Shown here: positions 20,409 through 29,045 of the stretch, in pieces
Position numbering within the stretch: position 1 is the first letter of the stretch
How the letters are laid out: the number at the start of each line of letters is the position of its first letter
Source of the DNA: Rhodoplanes serenus
GTDB taxonomy: Bacteria; Pseudomonadota; Alphaproteobacteria; Rhizobiales; Xanthobacteraceae
Direction of reading: 5' to 3'
NCBI GenBank assembly: GCA_945893145.1
Contig: CAMDDZ010000018.1
Location: 1-64,000 of the forward strand
Length of the DNA stretch: 64,000 nucleotides
Notes under the pieces: model-generated
Database searches by the model: none
Told to the model about the DNA's origin: nothing
The model's input: only the letters and a program-made list of their open reading frames with translations
Program-made: the position numbers and the translations under genes

Positions 20409-21227
20409 ATGAAGCTCACAGCCGATCAACTGAAAGCCTTCGATCAGCAGGGCTTCATCTTCATGCCCAACTGCTTCTCCGAGGAAGAAATCGCGGCGCT
20501 GCGCATCGAGGGCGAGCAAATCCTCAAAGCCGACCGCCAGGAGGTGTGGCGCGAGAAGACCGGCGCGCCACGCACCGCCTTTGCGGCACACACCTTCAAC
20601 GAGGTGTTCCGCTTGCTGGTCTCGCATCCGCGCCTGGTCGGACCGCTGCAGCAGTATTTCGGCGAGGACGTTTACGTTCACCAGTTCAAGCTCAACGCCA
20701 AGGCGGCGTTCGAAGGCGACGTCTGGCAATGGCATCAGGATTACGGAACCTGGGCGCGTGACGATGGCATGCCGCAGGCGCGCGCCATGAACATCGCCGT
20801 GTTCCTGGATGAAGTGATGCCGATCAACGGGCCGCTGCTGCTGATCCCCGGCAGCCACAAACAGGGCGTGCTGCAGGCCGGCCACGACAAGCTCACCACG
20901 TCCTATCCGCTCTGGACGCTCGACAAGGACACGGTGACGAAGCTCTGCCACGACGCCGAGGCCGCATATGGCCAGGGCATCGTGGCGCCGACCGGCAAGC
21001 CCGGCTCAGTGCTGATGTTCCACGGCAACCTGGTGCACGCCTCGCCGCCCAACATCACGCCCTACCCGCGCAAAATCGTCTATGTGACGTTCTGCGCCTG
21101 CTCGAATCACATCACCAAATTCACCCGCGCCGAATGGATCGCGCACCGCGATTTCACGCCTATCCAGGCAGTCGCCGACGACGCGCTCGTCGAATACGCC
21201 CGCGCGCACCGGGTCGCCGCGGAGTGA
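20409..21227 (+). CDS. Phytanoyl-CoA dioxygenase (PhyH) family, EctD-like iron/2-oxoglutarate oxygenase
   Basis: A 272-residue non-heme iron oxygenase. The facial triad is visible: H109-x-D111 in WQWHQDYGTWARDDG and the distal His210 in GNLVHASPPN, followed by PRKIVYVTF, where 2-oxoglutarate is usually gripped by a basic residue. The HQDYGTW..DDGMP stretch recalls ectoine hydroxylase, but the EctD signature is not complete, so the substrate is open. GGGAGA lies before ATG 20409; the frame's upstream extension is not protein-like. It converges with the Bug gene at 21288. Confidence 0.88.
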   Translation: MKLTADQLKAFDQQGFIFMPNCFSEEEIAALRIEGEQILKADRQEVWREKTGAPRTAFAAHTFNEVFRLLVSHPRLVGPLQQYFGEDVYVHQFKLNAKAAFEGDVWQWHQDYGTWARDDGMPQARAMNIAVFLDEVMPINGPLLLIPGSHKQGVLQAGHDKLTTSYPLWTLDKDTVTKLCHDAEAAYGQGIVAPTGKPGSVLMFHGNLVHASPPNITPYPRKIVYVTFCACSNHITKFTRAEWIAHRDFTPIQAVADDALVEYARAHRVAAE

Positions 21228-21239
21228 TATCTATTAGTG

Positions 21240-21288
21240 GAGCATGATCCTTTCCGAAAACCGGTATCCACTTTTCGGGATCATGCTC
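21240..21288. repeat. 49-bp GAGCATGATC interspersed palindrome, copy 1
   Basis: Arms GAGCATGATC and GATCATGCTC enclose CTTTCCGAAAACCGG and its flank. It is the reverse complement of copy 2 (25611-25659) with one difference. It sits between two convergent genes and its last base is in the stop codon of the Bug gene. The element type is widespread in Rhizobiales. Confidence 0.85.
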
Positions 21289-22262
21289 TAGCCGCCGGTT
21301 CTGATCCCGGCGCTTCGGATGAGCCTTGCCCACTGCGCAAGCTCGGCCCGGATCACGGCTGCGAATTCCTCGGGTGTGTTGGCGACCACCTCCATGCCGG
21401 CGTCACCAAAGCGCTTGCGCACCTCCTCGGTGGACAGCGCGCGCACCGTCTCGGCGTGCAGCTTGTCGACGATCGGCCGCGGCGTGCCGGCCGGCGCCAT
21501 CACGCCAAACCAGATCGGCACATCGAAGCCCGGCAGCCCGGCTTCCGCCATGGTGGGCAGATCGGGCAGCGCCGCCGCGCGATGCGGCGCGATGGTGGCG
21601 AGCGCACGCAGCTTGCCTTCGCGAACCAGCGGCAACACCACCGATAGGTTCGGCAGCGTCATGCTGACGCGGCCGGCGAGCAAATCCGGCAGCACCGCCG
21701 GAATGCCGCGATAGGGCACCGGCTGGATGTCGATGCCCGCCATCGAAGCGAGCAATTCGCCCGACAGATGCGCAGGCGTGCCGATTCCGGCGTGCCCGTA
21801 GGTGAGCTTGCCCGGCTGCGAACGCGCGAGCGCGATCAGTTCCTGCACGCTCTTCGCCGGCACATCGTTGTTGACCACCAGGATGCTCGGCGTGAACACC
21901 GCGATGGAAACCGGCGCCAGGTCCTTCACCGGATCGTAGGCGGTCCGGTCCAGGCTCGGATTGATGGTGATGGCCGAACTCGCCATCACGAGCGTGTAGC
22001 CATCGGGCGCCGACTTGACCGCGCGTTCGATGGCGAGGTTGCCGCCCGCGCCGGTCACGTTCTCGACCACGACGGGCTTGCCGAAGGCTGCCGAGAACCG
22101 CTCCGCGAGCAGCCGCGCCGCGATGTCGGGCGGGCCGCCGGCCGGAAAGCCGACTAAAATTCGAATCGTCTTGTCGGGATAGCTTGACTGCGCCGCCGCG
22201 TCGCCCGCCGCCAACATCGACAGCGCTATCCAAAAGCCGAGCAGGTATCGAATGGTGGGCAT
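21288..22262 (-). CDS. TTT family (Bug/TctC) periplasmic receptor
   Basis: A 324-residue receptor with a Sec signal peptide (LLGFWIALSMLAAGDAAAQ). Ligand-loop motifs are PAGGPPD (Asp46), ENVTGAGGNLAIERA and PDGYTLVMASSAITINPSL. Later motifs are VPYRGIPAVLPDLLAGRVSM and APAGTPRPIVDKL. The ASSAITINPSL version of the second loop puts it in a different subfamily from the big array at 25.9-38.1 kb, which has IGxWxTHV there. It is monocistronic, convergent with the PhyH gene. AAGGAG lies about 11 bases before the ATG. Confidence 0.92.
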   Translation of the reverse strand: MPTIRYLLGFWIALSMLAAGDAAAQSSYPDKTIRILVGFPAGGPPDIAARLLAERFSAAFGKPVVVENVTGAGGNLAIERAVKSAPDGYTLVMASSAITINPSLDRTAYDPVKDLAPVSIAVFTPSILVVNNDVPAKSVQELIALARSQPGKLTYGHAGIGTPAHLSGELLASMAGIDIQPVPYRGIPAVLPDLLAGRVSMTLPNLSVVLPLVREGKLRALATIAPHRAAALPDLPTMAEAGLPGFDVPIWFGVMAPAGTPRPIVDKLHAETVRALSTEEVRKRFGDAGMEVVANTPEEFAAVIRAELAQWARLIRSAGIRTGG

Positions 22263-22475
22263 ATGGAGGCCGCTCCTTCCGGCGCCGGGAAGCTAGCCGA
22301 CCGCTTTCAGAAGGTGTTTTTGTTGTTGCGCGAACATGGAGAGAATTTCATTTGGAATTCATGATGCGGCGCACGCTTTCGTCTATTTCACGCAACTGTC
22401 ATTACGCGGCCTTGCAATCGCCGTGCTTTACTTTTCAATGGCGGATGGATGTCGATGCAGGGAGGAGGACGCGGG

Positions 22476-23105
22476 ATGTATACGCTCTATTCCATGCGCC
22501 GCTCGGGCAACTGCTACAAAGTGCGGCTCGCGCTGGCGCAGCTTGGCATCGCGCACCGGCTGGTCGAGATCGACATCCTCAAGGGTGAAAGCCACACGCC
22601 AGAATTCCTCGCCAAGAATCCGAACGGTCAGGTTCCGCTGCTCGAAGTGGCGCCGGGAAAATTCCTGGCGGAATCCAACGCGATCCTTTGGTATCTGGCC
22701 GAAGGCACGCCGCTGCTGTCGGACGACCCGATCGAGCGCGCCTCAACACTGCAGTGGATGTTCTTCGAACAGCACGCGCTTGAGCCCAACATCGGTGCGT
22801 CGTGGTTCTGGCTCAATCTGGTCAAGGGCGGTCGCGAATTGCAGCGCCACGCTTTGGAAGACTGGACCGAGGAGGGTTACCGCGCGCTACGCGTGATGGA
22901 AAAGCACCTCGCGCACCAGACATTCCTCGCCGACGACCACTATTCCATCGCCGATATCGCGCTCTACGCCTACACCCACGTGGCGGAGCAGTGCGACTTC
23001 GATCTCGCCCGCTTCCCGGCGGTGCGCCGGTGGCTCGAGCGCGTCGAGGCGCACGACAGCCACGTCGCGATGGAGTGGCAGCCCGCCGTCGAAGCGGCGG
23101 AGTAG
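22476..23105 (+). CDS. Glutathione S-transferase family protein
   Basis: A 209-residue GST with an N-terminal thioredoxin-like domain (MYTLYSMRRSGNCYKVRLAL) containing the cis-Pro segment NGQVPLLEV and the glutathione-contacting ESNAIL, and an all-helical C-terminal domain with the N-capping DDHYSIADIALYAY. GGGAGGAGG precedes ATG 22476. The catalytic residue is probably one of the serines in the MRRSGNC loop. It is flanked by Bug receptor genes on the opposite strand, with no evident functional link. Confidence 0.92.
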   Translation: MYTLYSMRRSGNCYKVRLALAQLGIAHRLVEIDILKGESHTPEFLAKNPNGQVPLLEVAPGKFLAESNAILWYLAEGTPLLSDDPIERASTLQWMFFEQHALEPNIGASWFWLNLVKGGRELQRHALEDWTEEGYRALRVMEKHLAHQTFLADDHYSIADIALYAYTHVAEQCDFDLARFPAVRRWLERVEAHDSHVAMEWQPAVEAAE

Positions 23106-23164
23106 CAAATACACTCAGCCTTTCTCGACCTCATGGTGAGGCGGGGAAGCGTCGAACGACTGGA

Positions 23165-24133
23165 CTAATCCCCCGCCTTGATATTGGCGTCCTTGATCAC
23201 CTTTGCCCACTTTGCGATGTCCGCCTTGATGATCGCGGCGAGCGCATCCGGGCCATCCTTCGTGGTGTCGAAGCCGAGTTGTGCGAGCTTGTCCCGCACG
23301 TCCGGCATCGCGACCACCGCCAACGCCTGCGCGGACGCCTTGGCGATGATCGGCGCAGGCGTGCCGGCCGGCGCCATCAGCCCGAACCAGGAGATCGCCT
23401 CGAAGCCGGGAAACCCGGATTCCACAACGGTCGGCAGTTCCGGGATGATGGTCGAGCGATTGAGCGAGGTGACGGCGAGCCCGCGCAGCCTGCCCTCACG
23501 CACGATCGGAAGAATCGCGCCCATGTTTTGCAGTGTCATGGTCACGCGGCCGCCGATCACGTCGGTGAACACCGCGCCGCGATAGGGCACGTGGACGATG
23601 TCGACGCCGGCCTGGCTCTTGAGCAATTCGCCGGCGATGTGCTGCGGCGTGCCGACACCGGGCGACGCATAGCTGAGCTTGCCCGGCTGCGCCTTGGCGA
23701 GCGCAAACAGTTCGGCGAGGCTCTTGGCCAGCACGTCGTTGTTGACCGCGATGATGCTCGGCACGATCAGAAGGCGCGCCACCGGCGCGAGATCGCGCAC
23801 CACGTCATAGGTCGGGTTGGCCTGCAGCGTCGGATTGATGGTGAGCGCACCGTTGGCGCCCCAATAGAACGTGGTGCCGTCCGGCGCCGATTTCGCCACC
23901 CGATCGCCGCCCACGCTGCCGCCGGCGCCCGGCACGTTCTCGACCGTCACCGGCACGTTCCAGGCTTCGGCGAACTTCTGCGCGAACAGCCGTGCCGTGA
24001 TGTCGGTGGCGCTGCCCGGCGTGAAGCCGACGATGAAACGCACCGGCTTGTCAGGATATGGCGCCTGTCCGATCGCAGGCGCGACGCTTAACGCGACGGC
24101 AAGCGCAGCCAGCAACGCCCGGATCGAACTCAT
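23165..24133 (-). CDS. TTT family (Bug/TctC) periplasmic receptor
   Basis: A 322-residue receptor with a Sec signal peptide (ALLAALAVALSVAPAIGQ). The first ligand loop reads GFTPGSATDI (Asp44) instead of the usual AGG, and the second PDGTTFYWGANGALTINPTL. Later motifs: VPYRGAVFTDVIGGRVTM and GLMAPAGTPAPIIAK. It shares these features with the next gene (24169), pointing to an old duplication. ATG 24133 is preceded by GGAGGCAAGG; the longer frame is not signal-like. It follows the 24169 gene by 35 bases, so the two form a likely operon. Confidence 0.92.
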   Translation of the reverse strand: MSSIRALLAALAVALSVAPAIGQAPYPDKPVRFIVGFTPGSATDITARLFAQKFAEAWNVPVTVENVPGAGGSVGGDRVAKSAPDGTTFYWGANGALTINPTLQANPTYDVVRDLAPVARLLIVPSIIAVNNDVLAKSLAELFALAKAQPGKLSYASPGVGTPQHIAGELLKSQAGVDIVHVPYRGAVFTDVIGGRVTMTLQNMGAILPIVREGRLRGLAVTSLNRSTIIPELPTVVESGFPGFEAISWFGLMAPAGTPAPIIAKASAQALAVVAMPDVRDKLAQLGFDTTKDGPDALAAIIKADIAKWAKVIKDANIKAGD

Positions 24134-24168
24134 CCTTGCCTCCTTCGCTTGCTTCCCTGGGCTCACGA

Positions 24169-25140
24169 TTATTCGACCGCCTTGATGCCGGCGTCCTTGA
24201 TGACCTTGCCCCACATCGGGGTCTCTTTGCGCACCAGCTCAGTGAACTCAGCCGGCGTGTTGTTGACGAGCTGGAGGCCGAGGCTTTCGAGCTTCTTGCG
24301 CACGTCCGGCATCGCCATGACCTTGCTGGTCTCCTGGTAGATCTTGTCCAGGATTGGCTGTGGCGTACCGGCCGGCGCCATCAGGCCGAACCAGGCGGTG
24401 GCGTCGAAGCCCGCAAAGCCGAGCTCTTCCATGGTGGGAAGCTCGGGGATCTGTGGCGAGCGCTTGCGCGACGTGATTGCGAAGGCGCGCAGCTTGCCCT
24501 CGCGCACCAGCGGCAGCACGTTGGAGATGTTGCCGAAGAAGATGTTGAGCCGCCCGCCCAGCAGGTCTGGCAGCACCTGGGGGGTGCCGCGATAGGGCAC
24601 CTGCTGCATTTTCACGCCGGTCATCGCCATGAACAGCTCGCCGCCGAGGTGCTGCGAGGTGCCGACGCCGGCGTGGCCGGCGATCAGCAGATCGGGCTGC
24701 GCCTTCGCCAGCGCGATCAGCTCCGGCATGGTCTTGGCCGGGAAATCCGGCCGGACCACCACCAGGTTCGGCACGATAAACACCTGCGTGATGTAGGCGA
24801 AATCCTTCAGCGGGTCGTAGTTGAGCTTCATCAGGTTCGGATTGATGACCAGCGACGCATTGCCGCCCATCAGCAGCGTGTAGCCGTCGGCCGCGGCCTT
24901 CGCGGTCTGCGCCACGGCGAGATTGCCGCCCGCGCCGGTGACGTTGTCGACCACCACGCCCTTCGCCCAGGTCTCGTTGAACTTGTCGGCAAACAGCCGC
25001 GACGTGACATCGGGAGCAACACCCGCCGAAAATCCGACGATGATGCGGATCGGCTTGTCGGGATAGCCCTGCTGCGCGAGCGCGGCGCCTGCCGCCAAAC
25101 ACAGCGCCATTGCTGCGATCGCGCGGAAAAACGTTTTCAT
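24169..25140 (-). CDS. TTT family (Bug/TctC) periplasmic receptor
   Basis: A 323-residue receptor with a Sec signal (AIAAMALCLAAGAALAQ). The first ligand loop is GFSAGVAPDV (Asp44), the second GYTLLMGGNASLVINPNLM. The middle keeps VPYRGTPQVLPDLLGGRLNI and the C-terminal lobe GLMAPAGTPQPILDKI, ending VIKDAGIKAVE. It is the upstream member of a two-gene Bug pair with 23165, and both differ in the second loop from the large array. GGGGAGCG precedes the ATG. The start faces a 200-base gap before a rightward small gene. Confidence 0.93.
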   Translation of the reverse strand: MKTFFRAIAAMALCLAAGAALAQQGYPDKPIRIIVGFSAGVAPDVTSRLFADKFNETWAKGVVVDNVTGAGGNLAVAQTAKAAADGYTLLMGGNASLVINPNLMKLNYDPLKDFAYITQVFIVPNLVVVRPDFPAKTMPELIALAKAQPDLLIAGHAGVGTSQHLGGELFMAMTGVKMQQVPYRGTPQVLPDLLGGRLNIFFGNISNVLPLVREGKLRAFAITSRKRSPQIPELPTMEELGFAGFDATAWFGLMAPAGTPQPILDKIYQETSKVMAMPDVRKKLESLGLQLVNNTPAEFTELVRKETPMWGKVIKDAGIKAVE

Positions 25141-25343
25141 GTTTCGCTCCCCAAACCGCTTGTTGCGCGGCGGCCACGCCGCTCGTTATTCGGCATCCAG
25201 CATAGCAGGCATTAACTTATTGTTAACCATAAGCCACGAATTCGCCGCTGTTCTTCAACGGCGCCGCCCAAGTCCGGACGAACCGAAGCCGGTATCGGCG
25301 GCCATATTCATAACCAAGCTGATTCGTCTGCGGGTTAGAAAAC

Positions 25344-25607
25344 ATGACCAAAGAACTCATCGAACAATCGCGTAAGCGTCCCGCGTTCGCAGATGTAGCG
25401 TTGATTACCACGACGATCGCACTTGTTGTTTCTATCGCGATCGCCGCCACCGTCGTTTCGATCGGGATTGCGCGGGCCGACACGCTCGACCATATCGCGC
25501 AGACCAGCGGAGGCCGTTTCGCCTTCGCCGCCTTCCTCGGTTTCGTAATCGCCGGCGCCGGCGGCCTCACCGCCGCCATGCTGCGCGACGGCGAGCGCAA
25601 CGACTAG
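25344..25607 (+). CDS. Small two-helix membrane protein of unknown function
   Basis: An 87-residue protein with two predicted membrane helices (about 20-44, VALITTTIALVVSIAIAATVVSI, and about 60-79, FAFAAFLGFVIAGAGGLTAA) and short charged ends. It is not recognised. It is the only rightward gene between two leftward Bug receptor groups. A palindromic repeat begins four bases after its stop. No canonical Shine-Dalgarno sequence is obvious. Confidence 0.65.
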   Translation: MTKELIEQSRKRPAFADVALITTTIALVVSIAIAATVVSIGIARADTLDHIAQTSGGRFAFAAFLGFVIAGAGGLTAAMLRDGERND

Positions 25608-25610
25608 TCA

Positions 25611-25659
25611 GAGCATGATCCCGAAAAGTGGATACCGGTTTTCGGAAAAGATCATGCTC
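25611..25659. repeat. 49-bp GAGCATGATC interspersed palindrome, copy 2
   Basis: The arms GAGCATGATC / GATCATGCTC enclose CCGAAAAGTGG and CCGGTTTTCGG. It starts right after the stop of the small membrane protein gene. It differs from copy 3 (33025-33073) at two positions and is inverted relative to copy 1. Confidence 0.85.
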
Positions 25660-25835
25660 CATTAAAGAGTTTCGTGTTGGGACTTCCAAAGTGCGTGTGC
25701 CGCCTCTGGCGACGCGGCCGCAAATCGTAAGGCGTCTCCTGTTTGTAGCGTCGAGTTCGGACAGAACTGAGCTCCTGGGCACCACGCTTGCAGCGTCGGC
25801 GTCCAGGAGTTTTTTGTTGGGCTGGCCCGCGCTTG

Positions 25836-25890
25836 GCGTCAGGTCACCTGCGCGTCAGGTCACCTGCGCGTCAGGTCACTTGCGCGTCAG
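25836..25890. repeat. Tandem 16-bp repeat, about 3.4 copies
   Basis: The unit GCGTCAGGTCACCTGC occurs at 25836, 25852 and 25868 (the last with one change), followed by a partial GCGTCAG. Each unit contains the palindrome CAGGTCACCTG. The array ends inside the stop codon region of the Bug gene at 25887, at the downstream end of the receptor cluster. Confidence 0.85.
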
Positions 25891-26855
25891 TTGACCTTGA
25901 TGCCGTAGGACTTGATCAGCGGCCACCACTTGTCGAGTTCCGCTTTGTGGAAGTCGTGCAGCGCCTGCGGCGTGAGTTCGGCCTTGCTTGGGATGCTCAT
26001 GCCGAGCGCCGTCACCCGCTGCTGCACCACCGGATCGTCCAGCGCCTTGATCACCGCCGCGTTGAGCTTCGCAACGATCTCCTTGGGCGTGCCCTTGGGC
26101 GCCCACAGCCCGTGCCAGAACGAAATGTCCATGCCGCTGATGCCCATTTCGGCCATGGTCGGCACGTCGGGGAGCGCGCTGAAACGTTTGGTCCCCATCA
26201 CGGCAAACGCCTTGATCTTGTTGGCACGCACATGGGCAACCGTCTGCGAGGCTTCGGCGCACATGATGTCGATGGTCTGCGCCAGCATATCCTGCATGGC
26301 CGGCGCACCGCCGCGATAGAACACGAACTGGAATTTGGTTTCAGTCTTCTGCCCGAAGTAGAGTCCGCAGACATGCGCGCCGGAGCCCGCCCCAACGCTG
26401 GCGGCCGACGCCTTGTCCGGATTGGCCTTCAGCCAGGCGATCAGCTCGCGGGCATCCTTGGCCGGCAGATTTTCGCGGCCGACGATCATCAGCGACGACA
26501 CCGGCAGGCGCGCAATCGCTTCGAGGTCGTTCACCGGATTCCATTGCACCGGATAGAGCGACGGCGAGCCGACGTGGCTGGTCCAGTTGCCGATGCTGAT
26601 GGTGTAACCGTCGGCCGGTGCACTGACGACGCGGCCGACGCCGATGGTGGCGCCCGCGCCGGTCACGGTTTCGACCAGGATCGGCTGGCCGAGCGTGGTC
26701 TTCATGTGCTCGGCCATGATGCGCGCGATGGTGTCGGTCGGCCCGCCGGCCGGGAACGGCACGATCAGCGTGATCGGCTTGTTCGGATAATCCTGCGCGC
26801 TCGCCACGCATCCCCATACGGCGACCAGTGCGGCCGCGAACGAAAGCGTTTTCAT
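25887..26855 (-). CDS. Bug receptor, array member 12 (last transcribed)
   Basis: A 322-residue TTT receptor. Sec signal AALVAVWGCVASA, then ligand loops FPAGGPTD (Asp41) and PADGYTISIGNWTSHVG. The conserved middle segment reads VFYRGGAPAMQDMLAQTIDI, where most array members have PYRG, and Cys is present in both GAHVCGLYF and IDIMCAEAS. The ending AELDKWWPLIKSYGIKVN differs slightly from the array's KAAGIK tail. It is separated by 142 bases from the preceding array gene, the largest gap in the array. A tandem 16-mer overlaps its 3' end. Confidence 0.93.
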   Translation of the reverse strand: MKTLSFAAALVAVWGCVASAQDYPNKPITLIVPFPAGGPTDTIARIMAEHMKTTLGQPILVETVTGAGATIGVGRVVSAPADGYTISIGNWTSHVGSPSLYPVQWNPVNDLEAIARLPVSSLMIVGRENLPAKDARELIAWLKANPDKASAASVGAGSGAHVCGLYFGQKTETKFQFVFYRGGAPAMQDMLAQTIDIMCAEASQTVAHVRANKIKAFAVMGTKRFSALPDVPTMAEMGISGMDISFWHGLWAPKGTPKEIVAKLNAAVIKALDDPVVQQRVTALGMSIPSKAELTPQALHDFHKAELDKWWPLIKSYGIKVN

Positions 26856-26997
26856 AGGTGTGCCCTCGGATGTGCTCGTTGCCGCTCCCGCTCAAAATTG
26901 TGGCCGGAGCGCCGCGATACGACAAGGCAGTATTATGGGCCGGTCACAGGGACGCAAGGCGCGGTCGGCGTCGAATTGTCGCTGCCGCGCGCAACAA

Positions 26998-27972
26998 TTA
27001 CTGCAGCTTGATGTTCGCCGCCTTGATGATCGGCGCCCATTTGGTGATTTCAGCCTTGTGGTAGGCGGCGAGCGCCTCCGGCGTCTGCTGCTCGCGCGGC
27101 GGGATTTCGTGGCCAACCTCCAACAGACGCGCGCGCACCGTCGGATCGGCCAGCGCATCCACCGCCGCGGTATTGAGCTTGGCGATCACATCCTTCGGCG
27201 TGCCCTTGGGCGCCCACAGCGCATGCCAGAACGGAAACAGCAGGCCCGGCACGCCGGCTTCGTCGAAGGTCGGCGTGTCCGGCGACTTGAACCAGCGCTT
27301 TCCGGTGAGAACCGCATACGCCTTGATTTTTCCGCTGTTAACGAGCGACAGCGTCTGCCCCGCCTCCAGGCACGACAGGTCGATGGTGCCGCCCGCCATG
27401 TCCTGCAAGGCAGGCGCAGCACCGCGATAGGGAACGTATTGCATGCTGCTGCCGACCGTATTGGCGAGATACACGAGGCACATATGCGCGGCGCTGCCGG
27501 GGCCGATGGTGGCGGCCGACGCCTTGCCGGGATTGGCCTTCAGCCAGGCGATCAGATCCTTGGCGTCCTTGGCGGGAAAGTCCTTGCGCGCAATCACCCA
27601 GAGCGGGCCGACCGAGAGCATCGCGATCGGCTCGAAGTCCGCGAGATAATCGAACGGCAGCGGGTACATGGCGGCGGCGCCGACGTGGGACGACCACTGG
27701 CCGATCGCGATGGTGTAGCCGTCGGGCGGTGAGCGAAACAATCGCGTGACGCCAATCGTGCCGCCGGCGCCGGTGACGTTCTCGGCGACCACCGGCTGGC
27801 CGAGCGTGACCTTCATGCGCTCGGCCACCAAGCGGCCAACAATGTCGGTGATGCCACCGGCCGCGAGCGGCACGATCAAGGTGATCGGCCGCGACGGAAA
27901 TGTCTCCGCCTGAACATGGGTGTTGAGCAGCACAGCTGCGGCGCACGCCGCCGCGACGATCAGACGTCTCAT
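26998..27972 (-). CDS. Bug receptor, array member 11
   Basis: A 324-residue TTT receptor with signal VAAACAAAVLLNTHVQA, first loop LAAGGITDIVG (Asp43) and second PPDGYTIAIGQWSSHVG. PYRGAAPALQDMAGGTIDLS is followed by Cys in CLEAGQTL, like its neighbour at 25887. It ends APIIKAANIKLQ. ATG 27972 has AGGAAAC upstream; the frame extends 30 codons further without a leader. The gene starts 47 bases after the stop of member 10. The ligand is unknown. Confidence 0.93.
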   Translation of the reverse strand: MRRLIVAAACAAAVLLNTHVQAETFPSRPITLIVPLAAGGITDIVGRLVAERMKVTLGQPVVAENVTGAGGTIGVTRLFRSPPDGYTIAIGQWSSHVGAAAMYPLPFDYLADFEPIAMLSVGPLWVIARKDFPAKDAKDLIAWLKANPGKASAATIGPGSAAHMCLVYLANTVGSSMQYVPYRGAAPALQDMAGGTIDLSCLEAGQTLSLVNSGKIKAYAVLTGKRWFKSPDTPTFDEAGVPGLLFPFWHALWAPKGTPKDVIAKLNTAAVDALADPTVRARLLEVGHEIPPREQQTPEALAAYHKAEITKWAPIIKAANIKLQ

Positions 27973-28019
27973 GTTGTTTCCTCGCTCATTTCTTGTTTGT
28001 TCGCTTATTCCGTCCGCGA

Positions 28020-29009
28020 TTATTTCAATTCTTGCGCCACCCGTTCGAGCACCGGCTGCCATTGCTTCTGTTCACCTGCCACAAACGCAAGCGCCTCCTC
28101 CGGGCTCATCGGCCGCACAAAGCCGCCGCGCACCGCAAGCTTGTCCTTGATCTCGGGCCGCAGCAGCACCTTACGCAGATCGGCGCTGATCTGCCGCACG
28201 ATGGCATCGGACGTGCCAACCGGCGCCACCACGACCTGCCAGCCTGCCGCCGCGAAGCCCGGCAACGTTTCGGCCACGGTCGGCAGATCGGGCAGGCTCG
28301 CAAGCCGATCCGGCGACGCAATCGCCAGCGCCTTGAGCTGGCCCGACACGTAGGCGCCTTCGAGCCCCGCATAGCCTTCGATGACAACCGGAATACGGCC
28401 GCCGATCACGTCGGCGAGCGCGTGCGACGAGCCGCCGGTGTAGGGCACGCGTTGCAGCTTGATGCCGGCGCGCAATTGTAACAACTCGCCGGTCAGGTGC
28501 GTGAGCCGGCCGACGCCGGACACGCCGTAGGACAGTTCGCCGGGCCGCTGCTTGGCGAGCGCGATCAGCTCGGGCAGCGTCTTGACGCCGAGCGTCGGCG
28601 ACGCGCCGACCGACATCGGCTGTTGCGCCGTGAAACCGATCGGGACGAAGTCGCGCGGCAGCACGACTGGAAGGTTCGGCGCCTTGCCGGGCAGCGTCAG
28701 AAACACCGACAGCGCCGGTGCATAGAGCGTGTAACCGTCGGGCGGCGCTTCCGCCGCGACGCGCGCCGAGATTGCGCCGCCCGCGCCCGGCTGGTTGACC
28801 ACCACGACCTGCTGATTCCAGAGCTGGCTGAGGCCATCCGCGATGATGCGCAGGCCGACGTCGATCGCGCTGCCGGCGGCCGAGTCGGAGATCAGCCGCA
28901 CCGGTTTGTTCGGATAGGCCCCGGATTGCGCACAGGCTCCGCCCGCAAGCGAGCCCGCCGCCAACAGGACCAGGCCGGCGAGTTTCAGCGACTGCCAGAT
29001 ATTCGTCAT
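28020..29009 (-). CDS. Bug receptor, array member 10, divergent subfamily
   Basis: A 329-residue TTT receptor that stands apart from the other eleven. The first loop is SDSAAGSAIDVG (Asp50), the second ENxxGAGG is replaced by NQPGAGGAISARVA, and the IGxWxTHV element is replaced by YTLYAPALSVFLTLPG. The C-terminus (EQKQWQPVLERVAQELK) lacks the KAAGIK tail. VPYTGGSSHALADVIGGRIP and DLPTVAETLPGFAAAGWQ mark the usual lobes. AAGGAGGG precedes the ATG. It lies 47 bases upstream of member 11 and 36 bases downstream of member 9. Confidence 0.92.
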   Translation of the reverse strand: MTNIWQSLKLAGLVLLAAGSLAGGACAQSGAYPNKPVRLISDSAAGSAIDVGLRIIADGLSQLWNQQVVVVNQPGAGGAISARVAAEAPPDGYTLYAPALSVFLTLPGKAPNLPVVLPRDFVPIGFTAQQPMSVGASPTLGVKTLPELIALAKQRPGELSYGVSGVGRLTHLTGELLQLRAGIKLQRVPYTGGSSHALADVIGGRIPVVIEGYAGLEGAYVSGQLKALAIASPDRLASLPDLPTVAETLPGFAAAGWQVVVAPVGTSDAIVRQISADLRKVLLRPEIKDKLAVRGGFVRPMSPEEALAFVAGEQKQWQPVLERVAQELK

Positions 29010-29045
29010 GCCACCAGCCCTCCTTGTTGATGAGGCGCCTGCACG

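Noticed and set aside
25836..25890. CRISPR-like array
   Set aside because: The 16-mer units are directly adjacent with no unique spacers, and no cas gene is present.
22802..28481. Several long rightward frames (for example 24058-25215 and 25788-27011) across the Bug genes
   Set aside because: They mirror the periodicity of the leftward receptor genes and resemble one another because the receptors do. None has a ribosome binding site or recognisable domain.
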